DNA of 64,000 nt from NCBI RefSeq assembly GCF_002214805.1, contig NZ_CP019914.1, positions 3,100,001 to 3,164,000 on the forward strand, given 5' to 3'. A program made the position numbers and the translations under genes. The stretch comes from Brachyspira hampsonii. GTDB taxonomy: Bacteria > Spirochaetota > Brachyspiria > Brachyspirales > Brachyspiraceae. Positions 45,464-55,826 of this stretch are shown in pieces. The notes under the pieces were generated by a model. It was not told the origin of the DNA. It saw only the letters and a list, made by a program, of their open reading frames with translations, and ran no database searches. Positions within the stretch are counted from its first letter, which is position 1. Each line of letters starts with the position of its first letter.

Positions 45464-48238
45464 TTATTTTTTTTGTGTCCAGTTAGTTTTAATAAAAATA
45501 TTATTTTTTATGTTATAACGACCTATATAATTAAAATTTTTCTCAAGATTAGCATTAGGATCTGCATTTGCTGTTATAATAACATCAATACCATTAATAT
45601 TTTTGTAATCATTAGTTATAATTTTCCCAGTAAACGGATTTGTAGGGTTATTTAGATGCTTAACAGCTAAATATGGAACATCTGCTATAGTCATAAATGT
45701 GTTGTTAGATACTATATCACCTCTTGAGTCAAAATCTTTAAAATAAAGCATAGAATTAAATACTTTGAATCCTTCCATATCATTTTCATCAAATATAGAC
45801 GGCGAGAAATATCCTGAATGATCTGAAACTATTATTATTTTTGTATTATCATAAACTTTATTTTGTTTTAAGTATTTAAAAAAGTTTGCAAGTTCTCTAA
45901 AAGAAGCAACTGTGGCGTAGTAGCTTCTTGCCGAAAATTCACTTCCAAAATATTTTACTTCTTCTTCCGGAAGAGTTTCTATATTTAATGATGGGATAAA
46001 ATTAGTATTATAATTAAATGGTTCATGAGTACTGTCGCTATGCATAATATTAAAATAATTACCTTTTTCATTTATTACAGTTAGATTAGTTAATGCTTGT
46101 AATAGAGTATATTCTTGTATGCTATTACCAACTATAGCTAAATTTCTTCCGGAGTTAGGTATGAACCAATCATTTTTTGCATATAATTTGTTCCTTAAAA
46201 AAACAGGAAGCATTCTGAATAATGAGAATCTTACAGCTCTGTTTTTATTATTTTTAACTATGTCATTTGTATAAATATTATTATCTGCATTGTTATCAAG
46301 CAGATTGTTCAATTCTTTTTCCATCATACTGTTGTTTTGATTATATGCTTTTATATTTGTATAATTTTTAAATATAGTTAAATCAGGAGTCCAAGAAAGA
46401 TTAGCAAAAGAAGGATCAAATGTTACAGAATCATATCCTGCCTTATAAAATAATTGAGGCATCATAATGAGTGATTCATTATGCTTATCTTTTAAATTGT
46501 ATTTTCCATCTATTTCAAATGGAGCATATTCATATCCTCCATATAATGCTTGTATGCTTCCAAAAGTAGCAGCTCCAAAAGCAGCAGTATTTGGATACCA
46601 TACAAAGCCCTCAAATTCCTTTTTTATATCTTCAAATCTGTCAAATACTAAATTACCAAATTCGGGATTTCCTCTGTCTAATATTATAATAAATATGTTT
46701 GTTCCTGTTTTAGAAAAATTAAATATATCGTATTTGTTATTAATATTTTTATTAATGGAAGATATTTCTAATAATTTTTTCTGCTCACTGCTAATTTTTG
46801 TAAAATTGAATATTGATACAGCAGATAAACTTATTATTATAATTATAAATATATTGAATATCAAATTTATTAATTTCTTTCTTATTACCAAAAATGTTAA
46901 GAATAAAGCTAATAATATTAAAATGCTATTTATTATTATTTGTTTTAAATTGGGTATTAGTAAATACTCTAATTCAAATTTAAAATTACTAGATATATAT
47001 CCGTAATCCATTACCATTATAAAAGTATTAATTAATGATGTTATTGCTATGAATATAAATAGAAAAGTTATATTATTTTTAAATTTTTCTGAAAATAGAA
47101 AATATAAAAATATTGGATAGACAAAAAATATACCAATATATTTAAAAAATACACTGAATATTATATTAAATGGATCTTGAAATTCCTGTCCTGAAGATGC
47201 TATCAATGAAGTTAAAATGAATAAACCGGATAGTACTGTTATAATTATAGATGATGATATAAATATTTTTAATCTTAATTTACTTTCTATTTTTATCAAA
47301 TCTGATATTTTATTTTTAGCTATGAATATTATTAAAATAAAAATTGAAATAATAAACCAAATTAATAACAAATCTCTATAAGTTTTTACATGTATGATAA
47401 ATATTTTTAAAAATGGATATTCTACAGCCGATTTATTTATTAATGTATTTCTTAAAAAATATAAAATAGTCATTATGAATATAAAAATAGTATATAAAGA
47501 ATATATTATTTTAGCAGCTAATATGAATATTTTATTATTTGATATGTTATTTATTATATTTTTTATTTTATCAATATTGATTAGAACTATATTTTTAAAA
47601 AATGAAAATGCACAGTTAATAGTCCAATATAGTAAAAGTATAGAAGGAGAATTATATAAGAATACTAAGAAGAATAAACTCATTAAAAATATAGGTATTG
47701 ATTCTTTAAATGTTAATTTTTTAGAATATACAAATGTTGATGCAAGAGAAAAAGATGTCATTACAAACGGCAGTAAATTTATATAATAATTTCCTATATG
47801 AATTATTTTATCTGGTTCTCCTAAACTTTTTATAAGCCAAAAACTTTCTGTATTTGTACCTGTTAAACTAGTAAAAAAATTATATCCGGCTAAAAAGAAA
47901 GGTATTTGTATTAATAATCCTAATACTCCTCTAAAAGCATAAATGGTTTTATATTTGTTGATTCTTTGACATGTTCTTATTAATAAATAAGCCTGATCTC
48001 CTTTATATACTGCTTTTATATTATCTATCATAGGCTTCATTTTGTTCTGTATATCTCTTTCTTTCTGCTGCCATTTTTCGGCTATATTGTATAAAGGGAG
48101 CGATAATATATTTATAATCAAACTTACTAAAATGACACTTACTGTATAGCTGCTCTGAGTTGATACTTTAAGATAGTAGAATATTATTTCTAAAATAAAT
48201 TCTATAGGGTATATAGTTAAATTATATATTATATTCAT
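45464..48238 (-). CDS. Fusion of YidC/Oxa1-like membrane domain and sulfatase/LTA-synthase-like domain
   Basis: A 924-residue membrane protein of two families not normally joined. Residues ~1-220 look like YidC/Oxa1: a periplasmic-side helix, SVILVSLIINILSLPLYNIAEKWQQKERDIQNKMKPMI (the first core helix and the cytoplasmic coiled-coil hairpin), then RGVLGLLIQIPFFLAGYNFF and FLYNSPSILLLYWTINCAFS. Residues ~230-480 add about six more helices. From ~510 comes an extracytoplasmic alkaline-phosphatase-fold domain: IIILDRG (metal-binding Asp), GAATFGS (candidate Thr nucleophile), IMHSDSTHEPF and IIVSDHSGYF, like LtaS/sulfatases. It probably transfers or hydrolyses a phospho- or sulfo-group on a surface polymer. 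It follows murI. Confidence 0.8.
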   Translation of the reverse strand: MNIIYNLTIYPIEFILEIIFYYLKVSTQSSYTVSVILVSLIINILSLPLYNIAEKWQQKERDIQNKMKPMIDNIKAVYKGDQAYLLIRTCQRINKYKTIYAFRGVLGLLIQIPFFLAGYNFFTSLTGTNTESFWLIKSLGEPDKIIHIGNYYINLLPFVMTSFSLASTFVYSKKLTFKESIPIFLMSLFFLVFLYNSPSILLLYWTINCAFSFFKNIVLINIDKIKNIINNISNNKIFILAAKIIYSLYTIFIFIMTILYFLRNTLINKSAVEYPFLKIFIIHVKTYRDLLLIWFIISIFILIIFIAKNKISDLIKIESKLRLKIFISSSIIITVLSGLFILTSLIASSGQEFQDPFNIIFSVFFKYIGIFFVYPIFLYFLFSEKFKNNITFLFIFIAITSLINTFIMVMDYGYISSNFKFELEYLLIPNLKQIIINSILILLALFLTFLVIRKKLINLIFNIFIIIIISLSAVSIFNFTKISSEQKKLLEISSINKNINNKYDIFNFSKTGTNIFIIILDRGNPEFGNLVFDRFEDIKKEFEGFVWYPNTAAFGAATFGSIQALYGGYEYAPFEIDGKYNLKDKHNESLIMMPQLFYKAGYDSVTFDPSFANLSWTPDLTIFKNYTNIKAYNQNNSMMEKELNNLLDNNADNNIYTNDIVKNNKNRAVRFSLFRMLPVFLRNKLYAKNDWFIPNSGRNLAIVGNSIQEYTLLQALTNLTVINEKGNYFNIMHSDSTHEPFNYNTNFIPSLNIETLPEEEVKYFGSEFSARSYYATVASFRELANFFKYLKQNKVYDNTKIIIVSDHSGYFSPSIFDENDMEGFKVFNSMLYFKDFDSRGDIVSNNTFMTIADVPYLAVKHLNNPTNPFTGKIITNDYKNINGIDVIITANADPNANLEKNFNYIGRYNIKNNIFIKTNWTQKK

Positions 48239-48248
48239 AAAAAGAATT

Positions 48249-48268
48249 ATCCTAAAAAATATTAGGAT
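48249..48268 (-). terminator. Weak hairpin between murI and the fusion gene
   Basis: On the minus strand ATCCTAA pairs with TTAGGAT and is followed by AATTCTTTTTATG. It could terminate murI or be part of the leader of the fusion gene, whose ATG is 10 bases further. Confidence 0.35.
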
Positions 48269-48314
48269 ATTATATTATAATTACATAATTTTTTCAAATT
48301 ATATATGTTATATT

Positions 48315-49172
<858 letters not shown>

Positions 49173-49283
49173 ATAATTTCACCCTATATAATATAATTAA
49201 AATCATTTCTAGTTATTATATGTAGTATTTCTATAAAGTCAATGATATTGTGAAATAAAAGTTATATTTTGTAATAAAATTAC

Positions 49284-49312
49284 TTGTATATAAGTAAAAA
49301 ATATAGTATAAT
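49284..49312 (+). promoter_or_regulatory. Promoter of the oad operon
   Basis: TTGTAT (49284-49289), 17-base spacer, TATAAT (49307-49312), 36 bases before oadG. The -35 box lies in a near-palindrome ACTTGTATATAAGT. Confidence 0.6.
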
Positions 49313-49348
49313 GCAGTATTAAAAAAATTAGAGAATAGGAGTATTTTG

Positions 49349-49594
49349 ATGAATAGTAGTATCATGGAAGCATTGCAAATAATGATCATTGGTATGGGCG
49401 TTGTTGTATTGTTTTTAATTATATTAGTTTTCGTTATGAAGATTGTCAGTGCTGTTGTAGCTCAAGTAGACAAATTAATGCCTCCTCCTCAGGAAGCAAT
49501 TTCGTCTTCTCCGGCACCGGTGCAAACAACTAATAATGATAAGATGGTAGCTATAGCAATAGCTTTAGCACATGTTCATAGTAATAAAAAATAA
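49349..49594 (+). CDS. oadG: Oxaloacetate decarboxylase-type gamma subunit
   Basis: An 81-residue protein with one membrane helix (MEALQIMIIGMGVVVLFLIILVFVMKIVSA) and a short Pro/Ala-rich, soluble tail (PPPQEAISSSPAPVQ), the usual form of OadG. The gamma subunit holds the soluble alpha and membrane beta subunits together and stabilises the sodium pump. ATG at 49349 is seven bases from AGGAG; a TTG just upstream is not needed. First gene of a three-gene operon. Confidence 0.85.
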   Translation: MNSSIMEALQIMIIGMGVVVLFLIILVFVMKIVSAVVAQVDKLMPPPQEAISSSPAPVQTTNNDKMVAIAIALAHVHSNKK

Positions 49595-49631
49595 GATTAT
49601 ATAGTTTATTAAGATTTAAGGAGAAATGATA

Positions 49632-51440
49632 ATGGCTAAAAAAGAAGTAAAATTTATGCTAACAGCATTCAGAGACGGATTTCAATCTGTTTATGGTGCT
49701 AGAGTATTATCTAAAGATTTTATGCCTGCTGTAGAAGCATTTGTTAAGGCAGGAGTTACATATTTTGAATCAGGCGGCGGTGCAACTTTCCAAAGTGCAT
49801 TTTTTTATAACCAAGAAAATGCTTTTGATGTAATGGATACTTTCAGAAAAACAGTAGGTCCTGACGTTAATTTACAAACATTAGCAAGAGGTGTCAATGT
49901 TGTAGGTTTGGAATCTCAGCCTAGAGAAATGATTAAATTACATGCCCAATTATTCAAAAAACATGGTATTACAACAATTAGAAACTTTGATGCTTTAAAT
50001 GATGTAAATAACCTTATATTCAGCGGTAAATGTATTAAAGAAGCAGGACTTAAACATCAGGTATGTGTTAGTATGATGGCTTTGCCTCCTGGATGCGAAG
50101 GTGCCCATGATGCAGCTTTTTATGCAAAAGTATTAAAACAAATTAAAGATAATGTAGATTTTGATTCTGTATGTTTCAAAGATGCTTCAGGTACTTCAAC
50201 TCCTCAGGTTGTTTATGATACAGTTAAAGAGGCTAGAAAACTTTTGGGTTCTGATATGCATATACAAGTTCATAGTCATGAAACTGCAGGTATAGGTGCG
50301 GTTCAGTACAGAGCTGCTTTGGAAGCAGGTGCTGATTGTATAGACCTTTCAGCTGCTCCTGTGTCTGGCGGTACTTGTCAAACAGATGTTATAGTTATGT
50401 GGCATGCTTTAAGAGGAACTGAATATGAATTAAAAATTGATATAGATAAAATCAGAGAAGCTGAAGAAGTATTTAAAGATTGTATGAAAGATTACTTCTT
50501 ACCACCTGAAAGCAGAACAGTGGAACCTATGATTCCATTTGCTCCAATGCCGGGAGGTGCTTTAACAGCTAATACTCAAATGATGAGAGATATTAATGTA
50601 ATGAATAGATTCCCTGAAGTTATAAAAGCTATGACTGAAGTTGTAAAAAAAGGCGGTTTCGGTACTTCTGTAACTCCTGTATCTCAATTCTATTTCCAAC
50701 AGGCATTTAATAATGTAATGCAAGGTAATTGGAAAAAAATAGCTGACGGTTACGGTAAAATGGTATTAGGATATTTTGGAAAAACTCCTTCTACTCCAGA
50801 CCCAGAAATAGTAAAAATAGCAAGCGAGCAATTAGGTTTACAGCCTACAACTGAACTTGCTATGGATATAGATGATAAAAACCCTAAAAAAGGAAGAAAA
50901 GCTGCTGAACAGGCTTTAAAAGATGCTGGTATCACAGATCTTTCAGATGAAAATGTATTTATAGCTGCTGCTTGTAAAGAAAAAGGTATACAGTTCCTTA
51001 AAGGCGAAGCTAAACTTGGTATTAGAAAAAATGCTCCTAATACTGCTTCTTCTGGTGCTTCTCAATCTACAAGCAATGAAGTTACAGTTACTGTAGGCGG
51101 TTCAAGCTATGGAATAAAAATAGAAAATGGAAAAGCTATAGTTGACGGAGTAAGCTATGACTATACTATCAAAGATGGTATAGTTGCTGGTGCTTCTCAG
51201 TCTGCTGCTCCTGCTTCTTCAGGTTCTGCTACTCCAGTTACAGCTGGTTTACCTGGTACAGTTGTAAAAATAGTAGCTCCAGTAGGAACACAAGTTCAGG
51301 ACGGTTCTACAGTATTGATCGTAGAAGCTATGAAAATGGAAGTAGAAATAAAATCTTCTGCTAATGGTGTTGTTAAAGAAGTTAAAGTTAAACCAGGAGA
51401 CGCTGTAGTTGCTGGTCAGGAATTGGCTATTGTAGGCTAA
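49632..51440 (+). CDS. oadA: Biotin-dependent decarboxylase alpha subunit (oxaloacetate decarboxylase type)
   Basis: A 602-residue carboxyltransferase. The N-terminal domain has the pyruvate carboxylase/OadA pattern ([35 protein letters not shown]), with metal and substrate residues. The middle is a PYC/OADA-type conserved region, then an Ala/Ser/Pro-rich linker and a C-terminal biotinyl domain with the biotin lysine in EAMKMEVEI. It moves CO2 from oxaloacetate or a related acid to biotin for decarboxylation by the beta subunit. The substrate (oxaloacetate versus another acid) is not fixed by sequence. ATG at 49632 is 8 bases from AAGGAG. Confidence 0.9.
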   Translation: MAKKEVKFMLTAFRDGFQSVYGARVLSKDFMPAVEAFVKAGVTYFESGGGATFQSAFFYNQENAFDVMDTFRKTVGPDVNLQTLARGVNVVGLESQPREMIKLHAQLFKKHGITTIRNFDALNDVNNLIFSGKCIKEAGLKHQVCVSMMALPPGCEGAHDAAFYAKVLKQIKDNVDFDSVCFKDASGTSTPQVVYDTVKEARKLLGSDMHIQVHSHETAGIGAVQYRAALEAGADCIDLSAAPVSGGTCQTDVIVMWHALRGTEYELKIDIDKIREAEEVFKDCMKDYFLPPESRTVEPMIPFAPMPGGALTANTQMMRDINVMNRFPEVIKAMTEVVKKGGFGTSVTPVSQFYFQQAFNNVMQGNWKKIADGYGKMVLGYFGKTPSTPDPEIVKIASEQLGLQPTTELAMDIDDKNPKKGRKAAEQALKDAGITDLSDENVFIAAACKEKGIQFLKGEAKLGIRKNAPNTASSGASQSTSNEVTVTVGGSSYGIKIENGKAIVDGVSYDYTIKDGIVAGASQSAAPASSGSATPVTAGLPGTVVKIVAPVGTQVQDGSTVLIVEAMKMEVEIKSSANGVVKEVKVKPGDAVVAGQELAIVG

Positions 51441-51471
51441 TGATGATGCTTGTTGTAAGGAGATAAAAATA

Positions 51472-52848
51472 ATGAGAAAAATATTTTTAGTATTTGCACT
51501 TGTCTTTATGACTGCATCAATGGTACTTGCTCAGGAAAGTACTCAGAAACCTCTTAATATAAAAGATTCGCTTATTTCTTTGGCTAGAAATACAGCTTTT
51601 GGAGGACTTTTTCCTAGAAGCGAACAGGAAATAGCAGAAGCTCAGGCTAAAGCTGAAAATAGTAAGCAGGAAAAATATCAAACTAAATTAAATGATATTA
51701 AAGTAAAATCTGTACCACTATGGCAGAATCTTATAATGATTTGTGTAGGACTAGTTTTAGTTTATCTTGCTATAGCTAAAGGATTTGAACCATTACTTCT
51801 TATTCCTATAGGTATGGGTGGTATTTTGGCTAATATTCCTATTGCTAATATTGCAGCACTTCCTGTAGTTGAAGTTATGAACGGTATACCAGTAACTTTA
51901 AGTAGCGGAGGTTTTTTGGGTCAGATATACACTTTTGGTATTGAATCTGGATTGTTCCCATTATTCATATTTATAGGTGTTGGTGCTATGACAGATTTCG
52001 GACCTCTTATTGCTAACCCTAAAACTGCATTATTAGGTGCTGCTGCTCAGATAGGTATATTCGGAACTTTGCTTGGTGCTATGATATTATCAACTTATGT
52101 TCCTGTAATTTCTTTCACTTTGAAAGATGCTGCTTCTATAGGTATTATAGGCGGTGCTGACGGTCCTACTGCTATATTTACAGCTTCAAGACTTTCACCT
52201 TCTTTATTGGGTGCTATTGCTGTTGCTGCTTATTCATATATGGCTTTGGTTCCTATTATTCAGCCTCCTATTATGAAATGGCTTACTACTGAAAAAGAAA
52301 GAAAAATTGAAATGAAACAGTTACGTCCTGTAAGCAAAAGAGAAAAAATTATTTTCCCTCTTAGCGTTATAATACTTGTAGCTTTACTTTTACCTGATGC
52401 TGCTCCTCTTATTGGTGCTGTTATGTTTGGTAATTTGCTTAAAGAATCTGGTGTTACTGACAGACTTTCAAAAACTGCTCAGAATGAATTAATAAACATT
52501 GTTACAATTATGTTAGGTTTATCAGTTGGAAGTAAATTAGCTGCTGATAAGTTCTTACGTTTTGAGACACTTGGTATATTGGTATTAGGTTTAGTAGCAT
52601 TCTCTATGGGTACTGCAGGCGGTGTTCTTCTTGCTAAATTAATGAATTTATTCAGCAAAGATAAAATCAATCCGCTTATTGGTGCTGCCGGAGTATCTGC
52701 TGTTCCTATGGCTGCAAGAGTTGCTAACAAAGTAGGACAAGAGGCTAACCCTCATAACTTCTTACTTATGCATGCTATGGGACCAAACGTTTCTGGTGTA
52801 ATTGGTTCTGCAGTTGCTGCTGGAGTGCTTTTGGCTATACTTGGTTAA
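51472..52848 (+). CDS. oadB: Sodium-pumping decarboxylase beta subunit
   Basis: A 458-residue polytopic membrane protein that decarboxylates carboxybiotin and exports Na+. It has a signal-like first segment, then about ten membrane helices and the family motifs [56 protein letters not shown] and [18 protein letters not shown]. Conserved Asp, Asn and Ser residues of the Na+ site are in these segments. The N-terminal ~75 residues form an extra charged region not seen in short OadB proteins. A strong terminator follows. Confidence 0.93.
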   Translation: MRKIFLVFALVFMTASMVLAQESTQKPLNIKDSLISLARNTAFGGLFPRSEQEIAEAQAKAENSKQEKYQTKLNDIKVKSVPLWQNLIMICVGLVLVYLAIAKGFEPLLLIPIGMGGILANIPIANIAALPVVEVMNGIPVTLSSGGFLGQIYTFGIESGLFPLFIFIGVGAMTDFGPLIANPKTALLGAAAQIGIFGTLLGAMILSTYVPVISFTLKDAASIGIIGGADGPTAIFTASRLSPSLLGAIAVAAYSYMALVPIIQPPIMKWLTTEKERKIEMKQLRPVSKREKIIFPLSVIILVALLLPDAAPLIGAVMFGNLLKESGVTDRLSKTAQNELINIVTIMLGLSVGSKLAADKFLRFETLGILVLGLVAFSMGTAGGVLLAKLMNLFSKDKINPLIGAAGVSAVPMAARVANKVGQEANPHNFLLMHAMGPNVSGVIGSAVAAGVLLAILG

Positions 52849-52872
52849 TGATTAAATTATTTATAAAAAATT

Positions 52873-52910
52873 AAAAGGTGTGAATCTTCAAAATGATTTG
52901 CACCTTTTTT
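52873..52910 (+). terminator. Terminator of the oad operon
   Basis: AAAGGTGTGAATC (52874-52886) pairs with GATTTGCACCTTT (52895-52907) over 13 positions with two G-T pairs, followed by TTTTTT-rich DNA. It lies 25 bases after the oadB stop. Confidence 0.85.
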
Positions 52911-52933
52911 ATTTATTCTATATTGATTTTTTT

Positions 52934-52961
52934 TTGATATATATTATACTATAGATATACT
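52934..52961 (+). promoter_or_regulatory. Promoter ahead of the CAGCAAA repeat
   Basis: TTGATA (52934-52939), 16-base spacer, TATACT (52956-52961). Expected start about 52968; AAGGA at 52966-52970 and an ATG at 52979 precede the repeat. Confidence 0.55.
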
Positions 52962-52982
52962 ATTCAAGGAATGATTTGATGT

Positions 52983-53199
52983 CAGCAAACAGCAAACAGC
53001 AAACAGCAAACAGCAAACAGCAAACAGCAAACAGCAAACAGCAAACAGCAAACAGCAAACAGCAAACAGCAAACAGCAAACAGCAAACAGCAAACAGCAA
53101 ACAGCAAACAGCAAACAGCAAACAGCAAACAGCAAACAGCAAACAGCAAACAGCAAACAGCAAACAGCAAACAGCAAACAGCAAACAGCAAACAGCAAA
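52983..53199 (+). repeat. CAGCAAA heptanucleotide tandem repeat (31 perfect copies)
   Basis: CAGCAAA is repeated 31 times without error. An ATG at 52979, eight bases after AAGGA, opens a frame through the tract (heptapeptide SKQQTAN) that ends a few codons after it, 75 residues in all. The tract has no stop in any frame on either strand, so long ORFs seen here in other frames are artefacts. It lies between a promoter and the glycosyltransferase at 53309. A copy-number change of one or two units would shift the frame. Confidence 0.97.
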
Positions 53200-53308
53200 A
53201 TTCTAAATTAATCAGTCAAAACTTTTTCTTTTTTATTTTAATCAAAAGTAATTTTATCTCTTCATTGCAAATTTTTTTATATAATATTTGTTTTATAGGT
53301 GCTTCATT

Positions 53309-54247
53309 ATGAAAATAAGTGTAATAGTACCTTGTTATAATGAAGAGCTTGTTATAGAAATATTGTATAATAGATTGATTAATGTACTTTCTAATTATAA
53401 TGATTATGAAATAATTTTTATAAATGATGGAAGTTATGATAATACAGAATATATAATCAATAAATACAGAAAAGAAAATAATAATATAAAGCTTTTTTCT
53501 TTTTCAAGAAACTTCGGTCATCAGGCTGCCGTAAGCTGCGGTATTCTTAATTCTTCAGGTGATATAGCTATAATAATAGATGCTGATTTACAAGATCCTC
53601 CAGAGCTTATACCTTCTATGATAGAAGAGCATATTAATTCAAAAGCTAATGTTATATATGCATGCAGAACTTCAAGAGAAGGGGAGAGTTTTATTAAAAA
53701 AATTACTGCTAATTTATTTTATAGATTAGTTAATTTATTATCGGATGTGAAATTTCCTCTTGATACAGGAGATTTTAGATTAATAGATAGAAATGTAATT
53801 AATGCATATAAACAATTTAAAGAAAAGCCCAAATATATACGCGGATTAATTAGCTGGATGGGATTCAAACAAAAACCATTTTTATATAATAGAAAACCTA
53901 GAGAAGCTGGTAAAACTAAGTATACATACAAAAAAATGTTTAATCTTGCTTTAACTGCTGTAATATCATTTTCTACAAAGCCTTTAAGAATATCTTTAAT
54001 TTTAGGTATTTTATCTATGGTTTTGGCTCTTATATTGTCTTTATATGTATTTATAAAATATTTCTTTTTTAATTCTGATATTATAAAAGGCTGGTCTTCT
54101 ATAATGATAACTGTTATTTTTATGGGAGGTGTTCAGCTTTTAAGTTTATCTGTAATTTCTGAATATTTAGCAAAAATATATGAACAAATAAAAAACAGAC
54201 CTGAGTTTATTATAAAAAATAGTGAGGATGAAAATTATGAAAAATAG
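53309..54247 (+). CDS. Family 2 polyprenyl-phosphate sugar transferase (DPM1/GtrB-like)
   Basis: A 312-residue GT2 enzyme of the type that loads a sugar onto polyprenyl phosphate. The GT-A domain has VIVPCYNEELVIEILYNRL, IFINDGSYDNT, FSFSRNFGHQAAVSCGI, and the DxD motif in IIDADLQDPPELIP. Two membrane helices at the C terminus (about 230-255 and 265-290) match the GtrB/ArnC-like group. ATG at 53309 follows AGGTG. The 110 bases before it hold only the end of the repeat region. The next gene, an overlapping GT39 protein, is the expected lipid-sugar user. Confidence 0.87.
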   Translation: MKISVIVPCYNEELVIEILYNRLINVLSNYNDYEIIFINDGSYDNTEYIINKYRKENNNIKLFSFSRNFGHQAAVSCGILNSSGDIAIIIDADLQDPPELIPSMIEEHINSKANVIYACRTSREGESFIKKITANLFYRLVNLLSDVKFPLDTGDFRLIDRNVINAYKQFKEKPKYIRGLISWMGFKQKPFLYNRKPREAGKTKYTYKKMFNLALTAVISFSTKPLRISLILGILSMVLALILSLYVFIKYFFFNSDIIKGWSSIMITVIFMGGVQLLSLSVISEYLAKIYEQIKNRPEFIIKNSEDENYEK

Positions 54248-55766
54248 TATTAAAAGATTTATAAATATAATAATAAAAAATAAAGTTTTTCTCATTTCAT
54301 TTATATTCATCATATTGTCTTATATATTAAGAACAATACTATTAACATTTACAACTTTAATAGATGATGAAGCTCATTATGCATTATGGACAAAGCATTT
54401 ACCGTTCGGATTTTTTGACCATGGCGGTGGTATAGCATTTTTTATGAAACTAAGCATGATCATATTTGGAAATACTGGATTTGGTGTTAGGTTTGGAAGT
54501 ATTTTATTTAGTATATTAGTATCTGTTTTTATTTATATATTTGTAAGTAAAGAAAAAGATGAAAACGCTGCTGTAATATCTGTTATACTCTTTAATACAA
54601 TACCTTTTTTTGCCGGTCTTTCGCTTATTGTAACAATAGATACACCTATGTTTTATTTTTTACTTTTTTCTATAATGGCATATTATAAGGCTATATATTC
54701 AAATAAAAATTATTTTTATTTGGCCGGATTTTTATTTGGATTTAGTTTGCTTTCTAAAGAGGGTGCTATTTTTGTAGGTTCTTCAATATGTTTTTTTATA
54801 TTAATTTCAAATAGAAGAAAAGAGATTTTTTTATACAAAGAGTTTTATTTATCATTTATAGCTGCCGCTTTAGTTTATTTGCCTTTTATAATATATAATT
54901 TTCAAACGGATTTCACATTCATAAAATATGCATTAGACAGACAGCTGCAAAAGCCGGGAAGTATTAATAGAACTTTGGACTTTTGGGGGGCACAAATAGG
55001 TTTATACAGTCCTTTATTTTTTATATTATTTTGTTATTTGATTATAAAAACAACTTTGCAATTTTTTAATAAAAAAGAAACAGAAAATAATTTTTATTTT
55101 GCTTTTATATCTTTAATACCTTTTATTTATATAGTTCAAAAATCTTTCAAAAATAAATTGGAAGCTAATTGGGCTTTATTTATGTATGCTGGAGGTTTAT
55201 TTTTAGTATCGTATTATATATCTAAAAACTGGAATAAAAAATATATAAGAAATCTTTTTCTTTCCAACATTTTACTTTGCAATATAGCTATTTTTATAAT
55301 AATACTTCAATATTTTGTGCCTATTATACCAATAAAAGGAGACCCTACTGATAGATATTATAAATATAATGCTATAAGGTATGATTTAAAAGAATATTAT
55401 AATTTAAATATGGATAAGAATATTAGAATGTTTGCATTAAATTATCAAATTCCTTCAATGATTAATTTTTATATAAATCCGGAAAATGAAGCAGTATGTT
55501 TAAATTGGAATACATATCACCCTACAGTATTTGATTTTTGGTATGATGATAATAACTTTATAGGAGATGATTTATATTATATAACTACTTCTCCTGATAC
55601 AAATTTAGCTTCTAAGTATTTTGATAGTATTGAATATATAACAAACTTTCAATCATATAGAAAACAAATTAATGGAGATAAAAGGTATTTAGATAATTAT
55701 TATATATATTTATGCAGAAATTATAATGGTAAAAAACAGACTATATTTATAAAAGTGAAAAAATAA
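54237..55766 (+). CDS. GT39/ArnT-like membrane glycosyltransferase
   Basis: A 509-residue integral membrane protein with about eleven helices. It has the PMT/ArnT-type start: a first helix, then a periplasmic loop with the catalytic acidic pair in LIDDEAHYALW (near residue 42), and HGGGIAFFMKLS. It probably uses the polyprenyl-linked sugar made by the preceding gene to decorate a surface glycolipid or protein. The start at 54237 overlaps the previous gene by 11 bases. GAGGA lies before it. The acceptor is unknown. Confidence 0.85.
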   Translation: MKNSIKRFINIIIKNKVFLISFIFIILSYILRTILLTFTTLIDDEAHYALWTKHLPFGFFDHGGGIAFFMKLSMIIFGNTGFGVRFGSILFSILVSVFIYIFVSKEKDENAAVISVILFNTIPFFAGLSLIVTIDTPMFYFLLFSIMAYYKAIYSNKNYFYLAGFLFGFSLLSKEGAIFVGSSICFFILISNRRKEIFLYKEFYLSFIAAALVYLPFIIYNFQTDFTFIKYALDRQLQKPGSINRTLDFWGAQIGLYSPLFFILFCYLIIKTTLQFFNKKETENNFYFAFISLIPFIYIVQKSFKNKLEANWALFMYAGGLFLVSYYISKNWNKKYIRNLFLSNILLCNIAIFIIILQYFVPIIPIKGDPTDRYYKYNAIRYDLKEYYNLNMDKNIRMFALNYQIPSMINFYINPENEAVCLNWNTYHPTVFDFWYDDNNFIGDDLYYITTSPDTNLASKYFDSIEYITNFQSYRKQINGDKRYLDNYYIYLCRNYNGKKQTIFIKVKK

Positions 55767-55782
55767 AGTTTTAAATATCGAT

Positions 55783-55809
55783 ATATGCTCATTAATAAAA
55801 TGAGCATAT
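55783..55809. terminator. Bidirectional terminator between GT39 and DUF2156 genes
   Basis: A perfect 11-bp stem, ATATGCTCATT with AATGAGCATAT. It is followed by TTATTTAATTTTTTATT on the plus strand and by ATTTAAAACTT on the minus strand, between convergent genes. Confidence 0.7.
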
Positions 55810-55826
55810 AATTATTTAATTTTTTA

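Noticed and set aside
46467-47786. Plus-strand ORFs opposite the YidC-sulfatase fusion
   Set aside because: Composition mirrors the membrane-helix codons on the other strand; no start or family evidence.
52944-53206. Long minus-strand and alternate-frame ORFs over the CAGCAAA repeat (MLFAVCC-type proteins)
   Set aside because: The 7-bp repeat has no stop in any frame, so these frames are a by-product of the repeat and have no ribosome site or family.
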